DNA of 64,000 nucleotides from Olavius sp. associated proteobacterium Delta 1 (lineage in GTDB: Bacteria > Desulfobacterota > Desulfobacteria > Desulfobacterales > JAFDCJ01), in the NCBI GenBank assembly GCA_902749685.1, contig CACVKW010000605.1, forward strand, positions 62,001 through 126,000, in the 5' to 3' direction. The number at the start of each line of letters is the position of its first letter. Position 1 is the first letter of the stretch. Positions 1 to 9,179 of this stretch are shown here, piece by piece. Position numbers and translations under genes: made by a program. The notes beneath the pieces were generated by a model. That model was given only the letters and a program-made list of their open reading frames with translations, ran no database searches and was not told the DNA's origin.

Positions 1-190
1 CTGTTTTTGCCATACGGTGTTTTCTGATTTTTTCTTTGTCATGACATTTAATGTCTTAAATGTATATTCATTGGAATTATAAAAAATATTTCACTACGAA
101 AACGCGAATCGGAACGTTTCGAACTTTATTTCTTCTTGATTGCCATATTGTGCTTTGAGTGTATAATGTGACTTTAAGTATTAACTCCAA

Positions 191-281
191 TCCGCCTGCG
201 GAGAATAGATCACTGGCAAATTATAATTGATTCGACGCAGGCGGACCTTAGATATTCAATCTTCAATCGAAAATATTCAAT
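191..281. repeat. Inverted repeat plus dispersed spacer repeat before the first gene
   Basis: A perfect 10-bp inverted repeat, TCCGCCTGCG at 191-200 and CGCAGGCGGA at 236-245, is followed by the spacer repeat TTCAATCTTCAATCG... at 255-281. The second part recurs at 3811-3837 with one mismatch over 27 bases, and the junction GGCGGACCTTA recurs near 23514. These look like members of a dispersed intergenic repeat family. Positions 1-190 are AT-rich and I see no gene or recognisable site there. Confidence 0.6.
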
Positions 282-313
282 CACGTGGTGATCCTAAACG
301 ATTTGGAATAAAA

Positions 314-1123
314 ATGGAATTCTTTTCTTATATTGAAAATGGATTGGAGCGGATACTCGATGGCATTTATGCGCTATGGCCTCAACCGTTTCCCGGCACC
401 GAACGCCTCAAGCATTGTAAAATAATATCCCATCGGGGTGAATATGACAATCAAACTGTTTTTGAGAACACGCTGGCAGCTTTTGACCAAGCCTGTGATG
501 CGGGGGTTTGGGGACTTGAATTTGATATTCGCTGGACAAAAGACCTTCACCCGGTCGTGATTCATGATCCGGATCTTAATCGAGTTTTTAATGTCGATCT
601 TAAAGTGGGAGAGGTCAAACTGGACCTGTTGAGGGCTCAGTGCCCTCAAGTCCCAGTGCTTTCGGAGGTGTTTCAAAATTATGGCCGGAAATTACATTTG
701 ATGGTGGAGATTAAAGCCGAAACCTATCCCGATCCCCAACGGCAAAATCGGATTTTACAGGATTGCTTTGCTAATCTTAAACCACGGTCTGACTATCATC
801 TGATGTGCCTTGTACCGGAAATGTTTGATCTGATCACTTTCGTGCCGGCTTCAACCTTTATGCCGATTGCCAGGTGGAACGTATCCCGCTTCAGTAACCT
901 TGCCCTGGAGCGTGAAATGAGGGGTCTTGCAGGACACTATTTTTTACTGAATAATTCGATATTATCGAGGCACCGCGACAGTGGTCAAAAAGTGGGGACC
1001 GGCTATCCCCGGTCCAAAAACTGCCTGTTCAGAGAAATCAACCGCGGTGTGGAGTGGATCTTCTCAAATAATGCGGCGGAACTCCAGGCGATTGTGCGGC
1101 AGATCATCGATACAGCAAATTAA
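314..1123 (+). CDS. Glycerophosphodiester phosphodiesterase family protein
   Basis: The protein (269 aa from the chosen start) has the GDPD TIM-barrel signature: SHRGEYDN around residue 40, then ENTLAAF, then GLEFDIRWTKD with the acidic metal ligands, then VVIHDPDLNRV with the second catalytic histidine around residue 84. Family members hydrolyse glycerophosphodiesters to glycerol-3-phosphate and an alcohol. No signal peptide is visible, so it is probably cytoplasmic. An in-frame ATG exists at 227, but it would translate the dispersed repeat at 255-281, so the ATG at 314 is preferred. The C-terminal half is less conserved and I cannot name a specific substrate. The gene stands alone: the next gene is on the opposite strand and convergent. 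Confidence 0.8.
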   Translation: MEFFSYIENGLERILDGIYALWPQPFPGTERLKHCKIISHRGEYDNQTVFENTLAAFDQACDAGVWGLEFDIRWTKDLHPVVIHDPDLNRVFNVDLKVGEVKLDLLRAQCPQVPVLSEVFQNYGRKLHLMVEIKAETYPDPQRQNRILQDCFANLKPRSDYHLMCLVPEMFDLITFVPASTFMPIARWNVSRFSNLALEREMRGLAGHYFLLNNSILSRHRDSGQKVGTGYPRSKNCLFREINRGVEWIFSNNAAELQAIVRQIIDTAN

Positions 1124-1264
1124 TCCGCCCGTTGTAACATCAAAATATATTCATCCGCTTACCATGCCCATTAATCCAACGTTCCACCATTCCATCCGGC
1201 TCATGCAAGCAGATGGCCGTAAACAGCATCACGGTCCCAATCTAGTTGTAGAATGTCCGGGATG

Positions 1265-1813
1265 TTAAATTATCAATGCCGGATCAATTTTAATTCTTCC
1301 CTGTTGGATTCCTGAAATTTTTCCTTTTACGGTAATTCTGTTTCCCGCTTTGATCGTCGCCAGGTATTTTTTTTGTTGATCATTGAGGGGATACACCTTC
1401 AACAGGGTTCCGGGGGCGCCGGCAGTCGGTTTGGTGACCGTCAGATAAACATCGGCCGATTTTGTGCAGACAAAAACTTCCAGATCCCATTGGACAATCT
1501 TACCCGTGACCTCTTTGACCCTATTCTGGGCAATGGGATCATTATGAGATTTTTTGTTGTTCAATACGGTGGCTAATTCGGCGGCATTAACCTGATCAAC
1601 AGTGGCGGTTGCGATCATTTTCATATCATCAGATTGAACACTTTTGATCGGAATTGCCAATGTTGCGACCAAGGCTAAACACCCGATGCCGATGATTAAA
1701 ATCAATGGCATGCCGGATTGTATCTTTTTGCCGCAATGCGGACACGCTTTCACTGATTTGGCAAAATCCGCACCACAGGATTTGCACACTCTTAAATATG
1801 AACTTTGGCTCAT
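1265..1813 (-). CDS. Zinc-ribbon membrane-anchored protein with OB-fold (tRNA_anti-like) domain
   Basis: 182 aa from the second Met (MSQSSYLRV); an in-frame start 24 bases upstream is also possible. The N-terminus has a four-cysteine zinc ribbon (CKSCGADF...CPHCGKK), followed by one transmembrane helix (PLILIIGIGCLALVATLAI). A soluble C-terminal region has the pattern VKEVTGKIVQW...ITVKGKISGI, which resembles the OB-fold 'tRNA_anti-like' domain seen in many bacterial membrane-anchored proteins of unknown role. The topology would put the ribbon in the cytoplasm and the OB-fold outside. The function is unknown. It is convergent with the phosphodiesterase gene and has no close partner. Confidence 0.7.
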   Translation of the reverse strand: MSQSSYLRVCKSCGADFAKSVKACPHCGKKIQSGMPLILIIGIGCLALVATLAIPIKSVQSDDMKMIATATVDQVNAAELATVLNNKKSHNDPIAQNRVKEVTGKIVQWDLEVFVCTKSADVYLTVTKPTAGAPGTLLKVYPLNDQQKKYLATIKAGNRITVKGKISGIQQGRIKIDPALII

Positions 1814-2294
1814 GGTTTTTTCCTTTACCTTATTCAATGAAGTTTTTAAAGCTGCTAATCATTCTATATCGGCAGTTTTAAAAAAAACATTAATTTTATT
1901 GGGTTTTGAAGATGTGCAGCCAAGGTAAAAGCGGGGCAGGAGCCAAACCTGTTTGCCGGCAATATCTCCAACGCCCGGTCAGTATTCGAATAACACGAAA
2001 AAGCACTTTATGTACTGTGACGATGAAAAGCCTGCCGAACACATCACGGATTATGGAGACTGAGCGTAATGCCGGTAAAAAAAGTGAACCGCAGAACCGC
2101 AGAACCGCAGAATATCGAATATCGAAGGGTGGAATCGCTGCGCTCAGTCATTTTTAAAAATAGACAGAATACATTCCTTCGACATTCGACATTCGACATT
2201 CATTATTCGATATTCGCTTTTAAAAAACACTATCAGAAAGAGTCCAATTATGAGCCTGGTCGGCCATATTTATGCCAGAGGCCGATTTTGCGTT
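1814..2294. repeat. Spacer holding dispersed repeat, copy A (core 2086-2220)
   Basis: There is no gene in this 480-bp spacer. Its core begins with tandem GAACCGCA units (three, from 2086). It continues AATATCGAATATCGAAGGG, then a central part with GCGCTCAGTCATTTTT, and ends in repeated CGACATTCGACATTCG and ATTCGATATTCG up to 2220. The same arrangement is found in reverse orientation at 40922-41049, between the two halves of purH. The outer CGAATATCGA / TCGATATTCG motifs make the ends roughly inverted. Short open frames over it are not convincing genes. Confidence 0.75.
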
Positions 2295-3632
2295 TTAATA
2301 TTCCGATAGGTATTGCGCTTGCGCGCGTCCCTTTCCTTCATCTACAAAGTAAAAGAGCACCGCTCCGATGATAAAAAGAATCAAGATGGACCCGATACTC
2401 CAGCGCGAAGCTGTCTGACCGATGGCGATGAGTTGTTCTGCGGTGGGGGATGGCGGCATCATTATGCGGCGGGCAATCAAACCGACAATCGCCATCAAGG
2501 CCGGTCCCATGATGACGGCGAATTTACCCAGCATATTGTAAAAACCGTAAAATTCGGCTGCCTTATCTTTGGGTATCAGACGGGAGTAATAGGAACGGCT
2601 GAGGGCCTGAATACCTCCTTGCACCAGTCCGATCACCACGGCTAGAATATAAAACTCATGCTTTTGGGTCATCATGGTACCATAAACCGTAACCGCCATA
2701 TAGATTGCGATACCCAGATAAATAGCCTTGCGCACGCCCCATTTCTGCCCCAGCTTGCCATATGCCAGAGCCGCCGGAAATCCGACGAACTGAACGATTA
2801 AGAGCGCTACGATTAAATCGGAGGATTCAAATCCCAGTGAAAGCCCATAATTGACGGCCATCCGAATGATGGTGTCCACCCCGTCAATATAAAACCAGTA
2901 GGCCAGGAGAAACAATAAGACAACTTTCATATGCCGCAATTTTTTAAATGTTCCGATCAGTTGGCGAAAACCGGCCCTTACAACCGTCTCACCCGCGGCC
3001 GGGGGCGAGGCACCTTTAGCCTCCTTGACCCAGGCGATCGTGAATATGGTAAACAATCCCCACCATACAGCCACGGTTAGAAAAGATACCCTCACGGCCG
3101 CCGCCAGATCCGGCAAACCGAATTTTGCCGGCATCAGTGTCATCAGGACATTGACCAGAAACAGCAATCCACCGCCCAGGTATCCCATCGAAAATCCCAA
3201 ACTGGAGACATAATCAATATTATCCTCGTCGGCCACAGTGGGTAACAGCGAATCATAGAACACATTGGCGCCTGAGAAGCCGATAATGCCCATGGCATAT
3301 ACAAAAATAGCCATGGCCCATTGCCCTTTGTGGACCATAAACAATCCGATCGACATCAATACACCCAGGTAGGCGAAGAGCAGCATAAATTTTTTCTTGG
3401 CGGATCCTTTATCGGCAACAGCCCCTAGAACAGGTGCCATGAGAGCCACGACCAGACTGGCGATTGAATTGGCGAAACCGAGCCGGGCGGTGGTCACCGT
3501 GACGTCGGCTCCGTAGCTCCAATACTCTGTAAAAAAGACCGGAAAAAAGCCAGCCATAACAGTGGTCACATAGGCTGAGTTGGCCCAGTCGTACATGGCC
3601 CAGCCCCAAACGGCTTTTTTCTCCAAATTCAA
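2295..3632 (-). CDS. UMF1-type MFS transporter
   Basis: 445 aa with 11-12 hydrophobic segments and an N-terminus typical of the UMF1/Atg22-like branch of the major facilitator superfamily (WGWAMYDWANSAYVTTVMAG; later VLGAVADKGSAKKKFM). The central segment RSYYSRLIPKDKAAEFYGFYN is also characteristic. Substrates of bacterial UMF1 proteins are mostly unknown; efflux is assumed. The start codon is TTG at 3632, supported by a strong ribosome-binding site (AAGGAGGT) about 6-7 bases upstream. It is a lone gene transcribed towards the repeat-filled spacer. Confidence 0.85.
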   Translation of the reverse strand: MNLEKKAVWGWAMYDWANSAYVTTVMAGFFPVFFTEYWSYGADVTVTTARLGFANSIASLVVALMAPVLGAVADKGSAKKKFMLLFAYLGVLMSIGLFMVHKGQWAMAIFVYAMGIIGFSGANVFYDSLLPTVADEDNIDYVSSLGFSMGYLGGGLLFLVNVLMTLMPAKFGLPDLAAAVRVSFLTVAVWWGLFTIFTIAWVKEAKGASPPAAGETVVRAGFRQLIGTFKKLRHMKVVLLFLLAYWFYIDGVDTIIRMAVNYGLSLGFESSDLIVALLIVQFVGFPAALAYGKLGQKWGVRKAIYLGIAIYMAVTVYGTMMTQKHEFYILAVVIGLVQGGIQALSRSYYSRLIPKDKAAEFYGFYNMLGKFAVIMGPALMAIVGLIARRIMMPPSPTAEQLIAIGQTASRWSIGSILILFIIGAVLFYFVDEGKGRAQAQYLSEY

Positions 3633-3810
3633 AATGCTACCTCCTTGATTTTAGTTTTTTGGCGTACAAAGCGGGTGTCAAAAAAACGTTCAGGAATTCT
3701 GCGAGTTGCCGATGAAAACGCCGGTTCATATTAAAATCGGTCTTTCGACCCTGTCATGAGACCTCGAGGTTCTCGCAGGAAGGCTCGCGACGGGTAGGAT
3801 TCCACAAATC

Positions 3811-3837
3811 TTCAATCTTCAATCGACAATATTCAAT
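3811..3837. repeat. Second copy of the spacer repeat seen at 255-281
   Basis: The 27-base stretch TTCAATCTTCAATCGAC... differs at one position from 255-281. It lies immediately downstream of the stop of the large activase gene. The rest of 3633-3841 shows no gene. Confidence 0.6.
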
Positions 3838-3841
3838 TTTT

Positions 3842-6800
3842 CTACCTGCTATTGGTGGATAAGATTCGCTGGTGCAGCCGCTCCGCCCGCAGACAGAAGG
3901 TCTCCAGTTTGGCATTGATCAGCTGCGGAAACGGTGATCCATCGCTTTCAATAGCCAAAAACGGCAGTTCATCGATATCCGTTAACACGGTGCGAAGCTC
4001 ACGGTTGTTGGGTTCGGTAGCCAGTTTATCATTGCTGTTCATGGCTTCGTTCAGAATGGATTCGGAAAGCCGGTTGGGCATGCAGCCGAATGGGCCGATG
4101 GCAATTACGCCACAGGAATGGGATACGACTTCCGTTAAGGCCCCTCCAACCGTCAATACCGCTTCTCCGGGAAGATCTTTGGAGATGTATGGTGCAGCAT
4201 TTTCAATGATTTCGTCCATATCGAGCGGCTCGGCATGGACCAGACCTGAGGCAGACAATATGGCTTTGATCCTTTTTTCGTATCGGGCCTGGAATTTGTT
4301 GCGGATTTTAAATTTTAGCTTTTCAAAAAAGGACATCTCCTCGGCCTCGGGTGTCAAGCCGGCGTTCACCAGATAATTGCAGTACAGGACCCATTCGGCC
4401 ACCGGCGAGCAGATCGTGGCAAATCCCATATTGGCTAAATTTTCTGTTAAATACTGCCGCGACAACGCATCCCGGCGGACAAATATCTCACCGGCCAGGG
4501 TAACGACGGGCACTTCCGGCACCGGTCGTTTTAAGGCGAGGCTTTTCAACCGCTCGGAACTGCGGGTGAGCTGACGTTCCAGTCCATCATAATCGCCATT
4601 TTCCATTTTGCTTAATATATGTTGCCACTCTTTTTCAAACACCTCCATGGCTACAGAACTGTCCACGGCATTGGTCAAAAGCATGGACCGGATGTCTTCC
4701 ATAACATCTGATACGATGACCGACCACCAGGCCCGGGTTTCGAAATCGGTACCCAGCCCGACATAGGAATTTTCCGATGTCAAGGTTAACAGAGCCACAT
4801 CCGGTATCTCGAGCCGCTTGACCAGATCTTCCATAAAGATAGAGTACTGGCCGAAGCGGCAGGGTCCGGAACCGGTGGCAAAAAAATACACCAGGACTTC
4901 GTCGTCGCCCCGGCCGTTGTGGATGTAGCTCAGCAGCGTACCGGTGGTGAGAATCAGCGGCAGGCATTCTTTACAGGTGGTATTGGCCCGGCCCAGTTTT
5001 AAAATGGCTTCGTCCGATGGACTGTGCGCCAATGCATTGAAACCGTATCCGCTTAAAACTGCCGCAAACGCCTCGGACCCGTACTTGCCCATGGAAGGCA
5101 GCAGCACGGTCACGCGGGGATCGTTCATCGGCAGTACTTCACCGGTAGAAGTGATAACGCTGGTGGTACCGTTGTTCAGCACCGTTCGGGCCGGTTTGAA
5201 CGTTTTCATTTTGGCGGTAATTTGGTTTCTAGCCACCAGCTGGCGATAAGCATTGACGATATCCAGAAAAGCCTCCACCCGGGTTTCGAGACCGGCGTCG
5301 GCCGTATGACTGTCAAGTTCCAGGGTTAACGATGGCTTGCGGCCCATGATATCGCGAAAGTAGCTGACCACAAACGAATCCGGCCCGCAGGAAAAATTAG
5401 TGATATAGGTGCCGAACAGTTGCGGATGTCGTTCGACCAGACGGGCCGCCTTCATCATGAGTTTTCCCATACCCCAGTACATATGGCGTTTGGAATGCTC
5501 TTCCTCCAATTCAAGAAAATCAAGCGGAATAACCGGAATTCCGCGTGAGGCAAACTTATGGGGAATCCCCATATGCGCCTCTTCGACAAAGCCGTTGTAA
5601 GGCCGGGAAAAAATTACGACCGCATAGTTCTGCGGGTCTTCCTCCAGCGTCTGAAGCATCTGCCGACCGAGCGCCTTCATCTGCGCCTGACAGTCTCTTT
5701 GCCGCTGCAGGGCCTGTTCAAAAGCATGTCGGGCCTGCGTGCGGCTGATCCCCATTTGAACCGCTGTTTTCACCAGAGGCTGCCGGGCGTCGTCCAGGTC
5801 GGTGGACAGATCAATTAACGGCGTTAACAGCCGGGTTCCGCGTTGACTGAGCTGATCAATTTTTTTGCGAAATGTTGTTTGCAGATAAAATGTTTCGCCC
5901 TGAACCAGGGGGCACACCTGGGACTGAGAACTTGAAGCCGAATTGTTTTCACCGGGAACCGCTTTGAAATGCGGCAAAAATATATAATCCGGCGGTTTTC
6001 CCATTTCCAGCAGGGTATAAAAGAAGCCATGGGCCAGTTCCACCGGATAGCAGAATGAGGCGTTGCGTTGATCAACACCTTCCTGGGATGAACTGTCGGG
6101 CATAACGATGTCATAGCCCAGTCCGGCAAAAAAGTGCGAATACAGCGGATAATACGTGTTGACCAGAAAGGAGCGGTTAAAACCGATACTGCCGCGGCGC
6201 GCTATTCCTTTGTCTTGCGGTCCTGTGACGCCGTATTGATGGAATATGAGATCTTGACGCATGCGCACCAGATCCAGCTGTTTAATATCGTAGCGGACTT
6301 GGTGGCGCAAATTGTAATAGCGGTTGCAGGCACCGCCAAAGGGGTATTTTTGCCCTTCGATTTCGATCATTGCGATTTCACATCGCCGGTCACATTTTTC
6401 TTTGCCGCCCCTGCAGGTAAAGGGTTTTTTATACACGACCTCCCGTTCGACTAGGGTCTGCAGGTCAAAACGTTCAGCCGGGATCAAACCGCTTTCAATT
6501 CGTTTTTTGACTTCAAGGGCCACCCCGAAAGCGCCCATCAATCCCGGCTCCGGTGGTACGATGATGGGTTTGCCCACCAGGGAAGCCATTGCCAGCGGTA
6601 CGGCTTTGTTGTAGCAGACACCGCCCTGCATGAATACTTTTTCGCCCACCGGCCGGTTGCCTTTCACACGATTCGAATAATTCATACAGATTGAGTACAC
6701 CAATCCGCCAACGATGTCTTCATGGGCAATGCCTTCATGGATTGCATTTTTAATATCCGAGGCAATAAAGGCCGCACACTGGTCGTTAAAATTCGGCGGG

Positions 6801-8227
6801 CGCCGGCCTTTGAGTGCGATGTCGGCAATATCCTCCATCTGGACACCCAGTGTCTCCAGAGCAGATTCTTCCAGAAACGATCCGGTACCGGCGGAACAGG
6901 CTTCATTCATGGCATAGTCGGAGGGGACGCCGTTGGTGATATAGGTATATTTGGCATCTTGCCCGCCAATTTCAAAAATGGTGTCGACCTTGGGATCAAA
7001 ATACACAGCGGCTGTCGCATGGGCGATGATCTCGTTGATGACGCCGTCGGTTAAAGCGTGCAGACCGGCAATCTGGCGTCCGGAGCCGGTGACGCCCAGG
7101 CCGGAGACAGAGATTAGGGCCGGATTCACCTGCTGCCGCACCTGATCCAGGATGGCGTCATAGCACCGACGCGAGGCTCCGACCGGATCGCCGCTGGTGC
7201 GCAGATAGACAGAGGCCAAGATGGCATTGTCGGTTGTGCGCAACAGAACGGCTTTGGTGGTGGTGGAGCCGACGTCAAGACCCAGAATGCAGTTGTCAGT
7301 CGGCTGCACCGTAGCGGTTGCCATGGTTTTAAATTCCACCTGGTCCGCGAACTGCCCTAGGGGCGGCAGGTTGTCAAATGTTGCAACCTCGTTCAAAATC
7401 AGATTGGCGTGCCCCGGGTAGGCTGCCGTTTCATTTTCCAGAGCCCACAGCGCTGCGCCCAGTGCTTCGAAATAGGGCGCTTGATCCGGAACGATCAGCC
7501 CCGGGAGCTCCTGCCGAAGGTATTCGATCATCATCCGATTGCGGGCTGTCCCGCCGACAACCATGATGTTGTTGCGTTGCACCTTCTTGAGGAGTTCCAG
7601 AATCTTATTCGCCATCATTTTGCACAGTCCGGCCGTTACCTGGGACTTGGGAATTCCCTTATTGGTGGCGTGGGTGCAGTCCGATTTGCAGAAAACCGAA
7701 CACCGCCCGGACACATGATGCGGCTGCTCGACCGCCGCCCACCGGGCAGCTTCATCCAGGGATGCATCCATTCTGCGCAGCTGCTGCAGAAAGAATTCTC
7801 CGGTGCCTGAGGCACACTTGTTGCCGGTGATGACATTGGCGATGCTGCCCGAGCGATTCAGGGCATAGACCATAAATGTCTCTCCGCCGGCTGAAACCAC
7901 CGCCGGGCAGTCCACATTCGGAGGCTTAACATACGGATAGGCGTATTCTACGGCTTCAGGTTCGGAAATGGATGATAGGTTGACGAATCTGCGAAATTTG
8001 CGGCCGGTGGCAGCGATTCGGTCAAACGCTTCCGGCTCCAGCCGGTTAAATGCATCCAGCAGCGTTTGTTTGGGGTCTCCTTCGTGGGGATGAAGGGAAA
8101 AATTTATAATCCGCGGTTTTTGGTTTGCGGTTGAATTATTTTGCTTGCCTCGGTCCAGTTCCAGCTGAACGATGGATACCGTCGATGCACCCAGACACAT
8201 TCCAAGTGATCTCAGTTTCTCAGACAT
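3842..8227 (-). CDS. Acyl-CoA dehydratase activase fusion (tandem BadF/BcrA ATPase plus DUF2229/HgdB-like part)
   Basis: 1461 aa, a known but unusually large family combining two ASKHA ATPase (activase) modules with a C-terminal dehydratase-like part. Module 1 (about residues 5-270) has CASGTGEFFLQQ and VVVGGTARNRMM. Module 2 (about 313-580) has the phosphate-binding loop LGLDVGSTTTKAVLL, then IGGQDAKY and CSAGTGSFLEE. Next comes a cysteine-rich linker (CRGGKEKCDRRC), the DUF2229 region (GFNRSFLVNTYYPL) and an HgdB-like tail with CKECLPLILTTGTLL. Activases of this type use ATP to drive low-potential electron transfer to 2-hydroxyacyl-CoA dehydratases or benzoyl-CoA reductases via a [4Fe-4S] cluster. 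No separate dehydratase subunits are adjacent, so the substrate cannot be assigned. The ATG is preceded by AGGAG. It is transcribed divergently from the efflux operon. Confidence 0.85.
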   Translation of the reverse strand: MSEKLRSLGMCLGASTVSIVQLELDRGKQNNSTANQKPRIINFSLHPHEGDPKQTLLDAFNRLEPEAFDRIAATGRKFRRFVNLSSISEPEAVEYAYPYVKPPNVDCPAVVSAGGETFMVYALNRSGSIANVITGNKCASGTGEFFLQQLRRMDASLDEAARWAAVEQPHHVSGRCSVFCKSDCTHATNKGIPKSQVTAGLCKMMANKILELLKKVQRNNIMVVGGTARNRMMIEYLRQELPGLIVPDQAPYFEALGAALWALENETAAYPGHANLILNEVATFDNLPPLGQFADQVEFKTMATATVQPTDNCILGLDVGSTTTKAVLLRTTDNAILASVYLRTSGDPVGASRRCYDAILDQVRQQVNPALISVSGLGVTGSGRQIAGLHALTDGVINEIIAHATAAVYFDPKVDTIFEIGGQDAKYTYITNGVPSDYAMNEACSAGTGSFLEESALETLGVQMEDIADIALKGRRPPNFNDQCAAFIASDIKNAIHEGIAHEDIVGGLVYSICMNYSNRVKGNRPVGEKVFMQGGVCYNKAVPLAMASLVGKPIIVPPEPGLMGAFGVALEVKKRIESGLIPAERFDLQTLVEREVVYKKPFTCRGGKEKCDRRCEIAMIEIEGQKYPFGGACNRYYNLRHQVRYDIKQLDLVRMRQDLIFHQYGVTGPQDKGIARRGSIGFNRSFLVNTYYPLYSHFFAGLGYDIVMPDSSSQEGVDQRNASFCYPVELAHGFFYTLLEMGKPPDYIFLPHFKAVPGENNSASSSQSQVCPLVQGETFYLQTTFRKKIDQLSQRGTRLLTPLIDLSTDLDDARQPLVKTAVQMGISRTQARHAFEQALQRQRDCQAQMKALGRQMLQTLEEDPQNYAVVIFSRPYNGFVEEAHMGIPHKFASRGIPVIPLDFLELEEEHSKRHMYWGMGKLMMKAARLVERHPQLFGTYITNFSCGPDSFVVSYFRDIMGRKPSLTLELDSHTADAGLETRVEAFLDIVNAYRQLVARNQITAKMKTFKPARTVLNNGTTSVITSTGEVLPMNDPRVTVLLPSMGKYGSEAFAAVLSGYGFNALAHSPSDEAILKLGRANTTCKECLPLILTTGTLLSYIHNGRGDDEVLVYFFATGSGPCRFGQYSIFMEDLVKRLEIPDVALLTLTSENSYVGLGTDFETRAWWSVIVSDVMEDIRSMLLTNAVDSSVAMEVFEKEWQHILSKMENGDYDGLERQLTRSSERLKSLALKRPVPEVPVVTLAGEIFVRRDALSRQYLTENLANMGFATICSPVAEWVLYCNYLVNAGLTPEAEEMSFFEKLKFKIRNKFQARYEKRIKAILSASGLVHAEPLDMDEIIENAAPYISKDLPGEAVLTVGGALTEVVSHSCGVIAIGPFGCMPNRLSESILNEAMNSNDKLATEPNNRELRTVLTDIDELPFLAIESDGSPFPQLINAKLETFCLRAERLHQRILSTNSR

Positions 8228-8451
8228 CGGTAACTCCTGCCAACAGGTCCTGTCTTAATTGACGAAATGGGTTCATCTAGACCGTAAGAAAAGAAATCTA
8301 GCCCAGAGGTCCAGATTTTCGATATTAAGATATTTTAGTCTGTGGGGAATGCAAATATTTTAAATTCCTGTGATATTCAATAAATACCACATAAAATCTA
8401 AACTAATTCCATTTATCCAATTTGTCCATTTAAAAATTCAATAATTATTGC

Positions 8452-8486
8452 TTGACATTTAAACGATCGTTTAATACGAACGTTTA
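8452..8486 (+). promoter_or_regulatory. Promoter with overlapping palindromic TetR-type operator
   Basis: A perfect -35 hexamer TTGACA (8452-8457) is followed directly by a perfect 16-bp palindrome TTAAACGATCGTTTAA (8459-8474). A second half-site ACGAACGTTTAAA follows. At 17-bp spacing the -10 would be TACGAA (8475-8480), so the palindrome fills the spacer. The site lies 34 bp upstream of the tetR start and is the obvious autoregulatory operator of the efflux operon. Confidence 0.75.
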
Positions 8487-8507
8487 AAATATCCCGAGGT
8501 AAATTGT

Positions 8508-9179
8508 ATGGCCCTAAAAATAAGAAACAGCAATAACCATAAAAACGAATTAACGCGGGATCGTCTATTGGATGAAGCCGAAGATTTGTTCTCCCAAAGA
8601 GGATATCATGCCGTCAGTGTCAGAGAAATCACCAAAGCGGCCGAGAGCAATCTGGCAGCGGTAAATTACCACTTCGGCAACAAACAAAATCTTTATTTGG
8701 AAGTGTTTCGCTCACGCTGGTTACCCCGGGCCAGCCAAATCCAGCAGAGCTTCAAACAATCGTTAAAAAATAGCGGGAATCCAACCCCCACTATGGTGGT
8801 CCAATCTTTTGCGCGGGCATTTCTGGAGGGTCCGATGAGCGCTGATGAGCGAACCCGACATTTCAAACTGATTTCCGGTGAGCTGGTACAGCCCACCGAA
8901 GCTTTTGAACTCGTCGTCGAGCAGGTTTTCCGACCACTATTCGGTAAATTTCTGGAAGACCTGCGAAAAGTCATGCCGGATACAGTTGACGAAAAACAAA
9001 TGATATTAAATGTTTTCAGTATCCTATCGATGGTGTTGTATTTTAATTTTGCCCGTCCTCTGATTACAACTTTTGTAGGCGGCCAGGAACACAACGACAT
9101 TGAGACCCGTTTGGTTGACCACATTGTCCAATTTTCACTAAGCGGCGTCGGCAGCGTTAAAGAGGAGGTTGGCAAATGA
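8508..9179 (+). CDS. TetR/AcrR family regulator of the adjacent RND efflux operon
   Basis: 223 aa. The N-terminal TetR helix-turn-helix domain is clear: RDRLLDEAEDLFSQRGYHA, VSVREITKAA, NLAAVNYHFGNKQNLY. The wording of this region and the C-terminal half resemble CecR/DUF1956-type TetR proteins, which often control multidrug pumps. The gene is first in a four-gene set and overlaps the next gene by ATGA (9176-9179), so translational coupling is likely. The perfect palindrome in its own promoter indicates autoregulation. The inducing ligand is unknown. Confidence 0.88.
   Translation: MALKIRNSNNHKNELTRDRLLDEAEDLFSQRGYHAVSVREITKAAESNLAAVNYHFGNKQNLYLEVFRSRWLPRASQIQQSFKQSLKNSGNPTPTMVVQSFARAFLEGPMSADERTRHFKLISGELVQPTEAFELVVEQVFRPLFGKFLEDLRKVMPDTVDEKQMILNVFSILSMVLYFNFARPLITTFVGGQEHNDIETRLVDHIVQFSLSGVGSVKEEVGK

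Noticed and set aside
2086..2112. Tandem GAACCGCA units as a possible CRISPR or VNTR
   Set aside because: Only three 8-base units, no spacers; belongs to the dispersed repeat.
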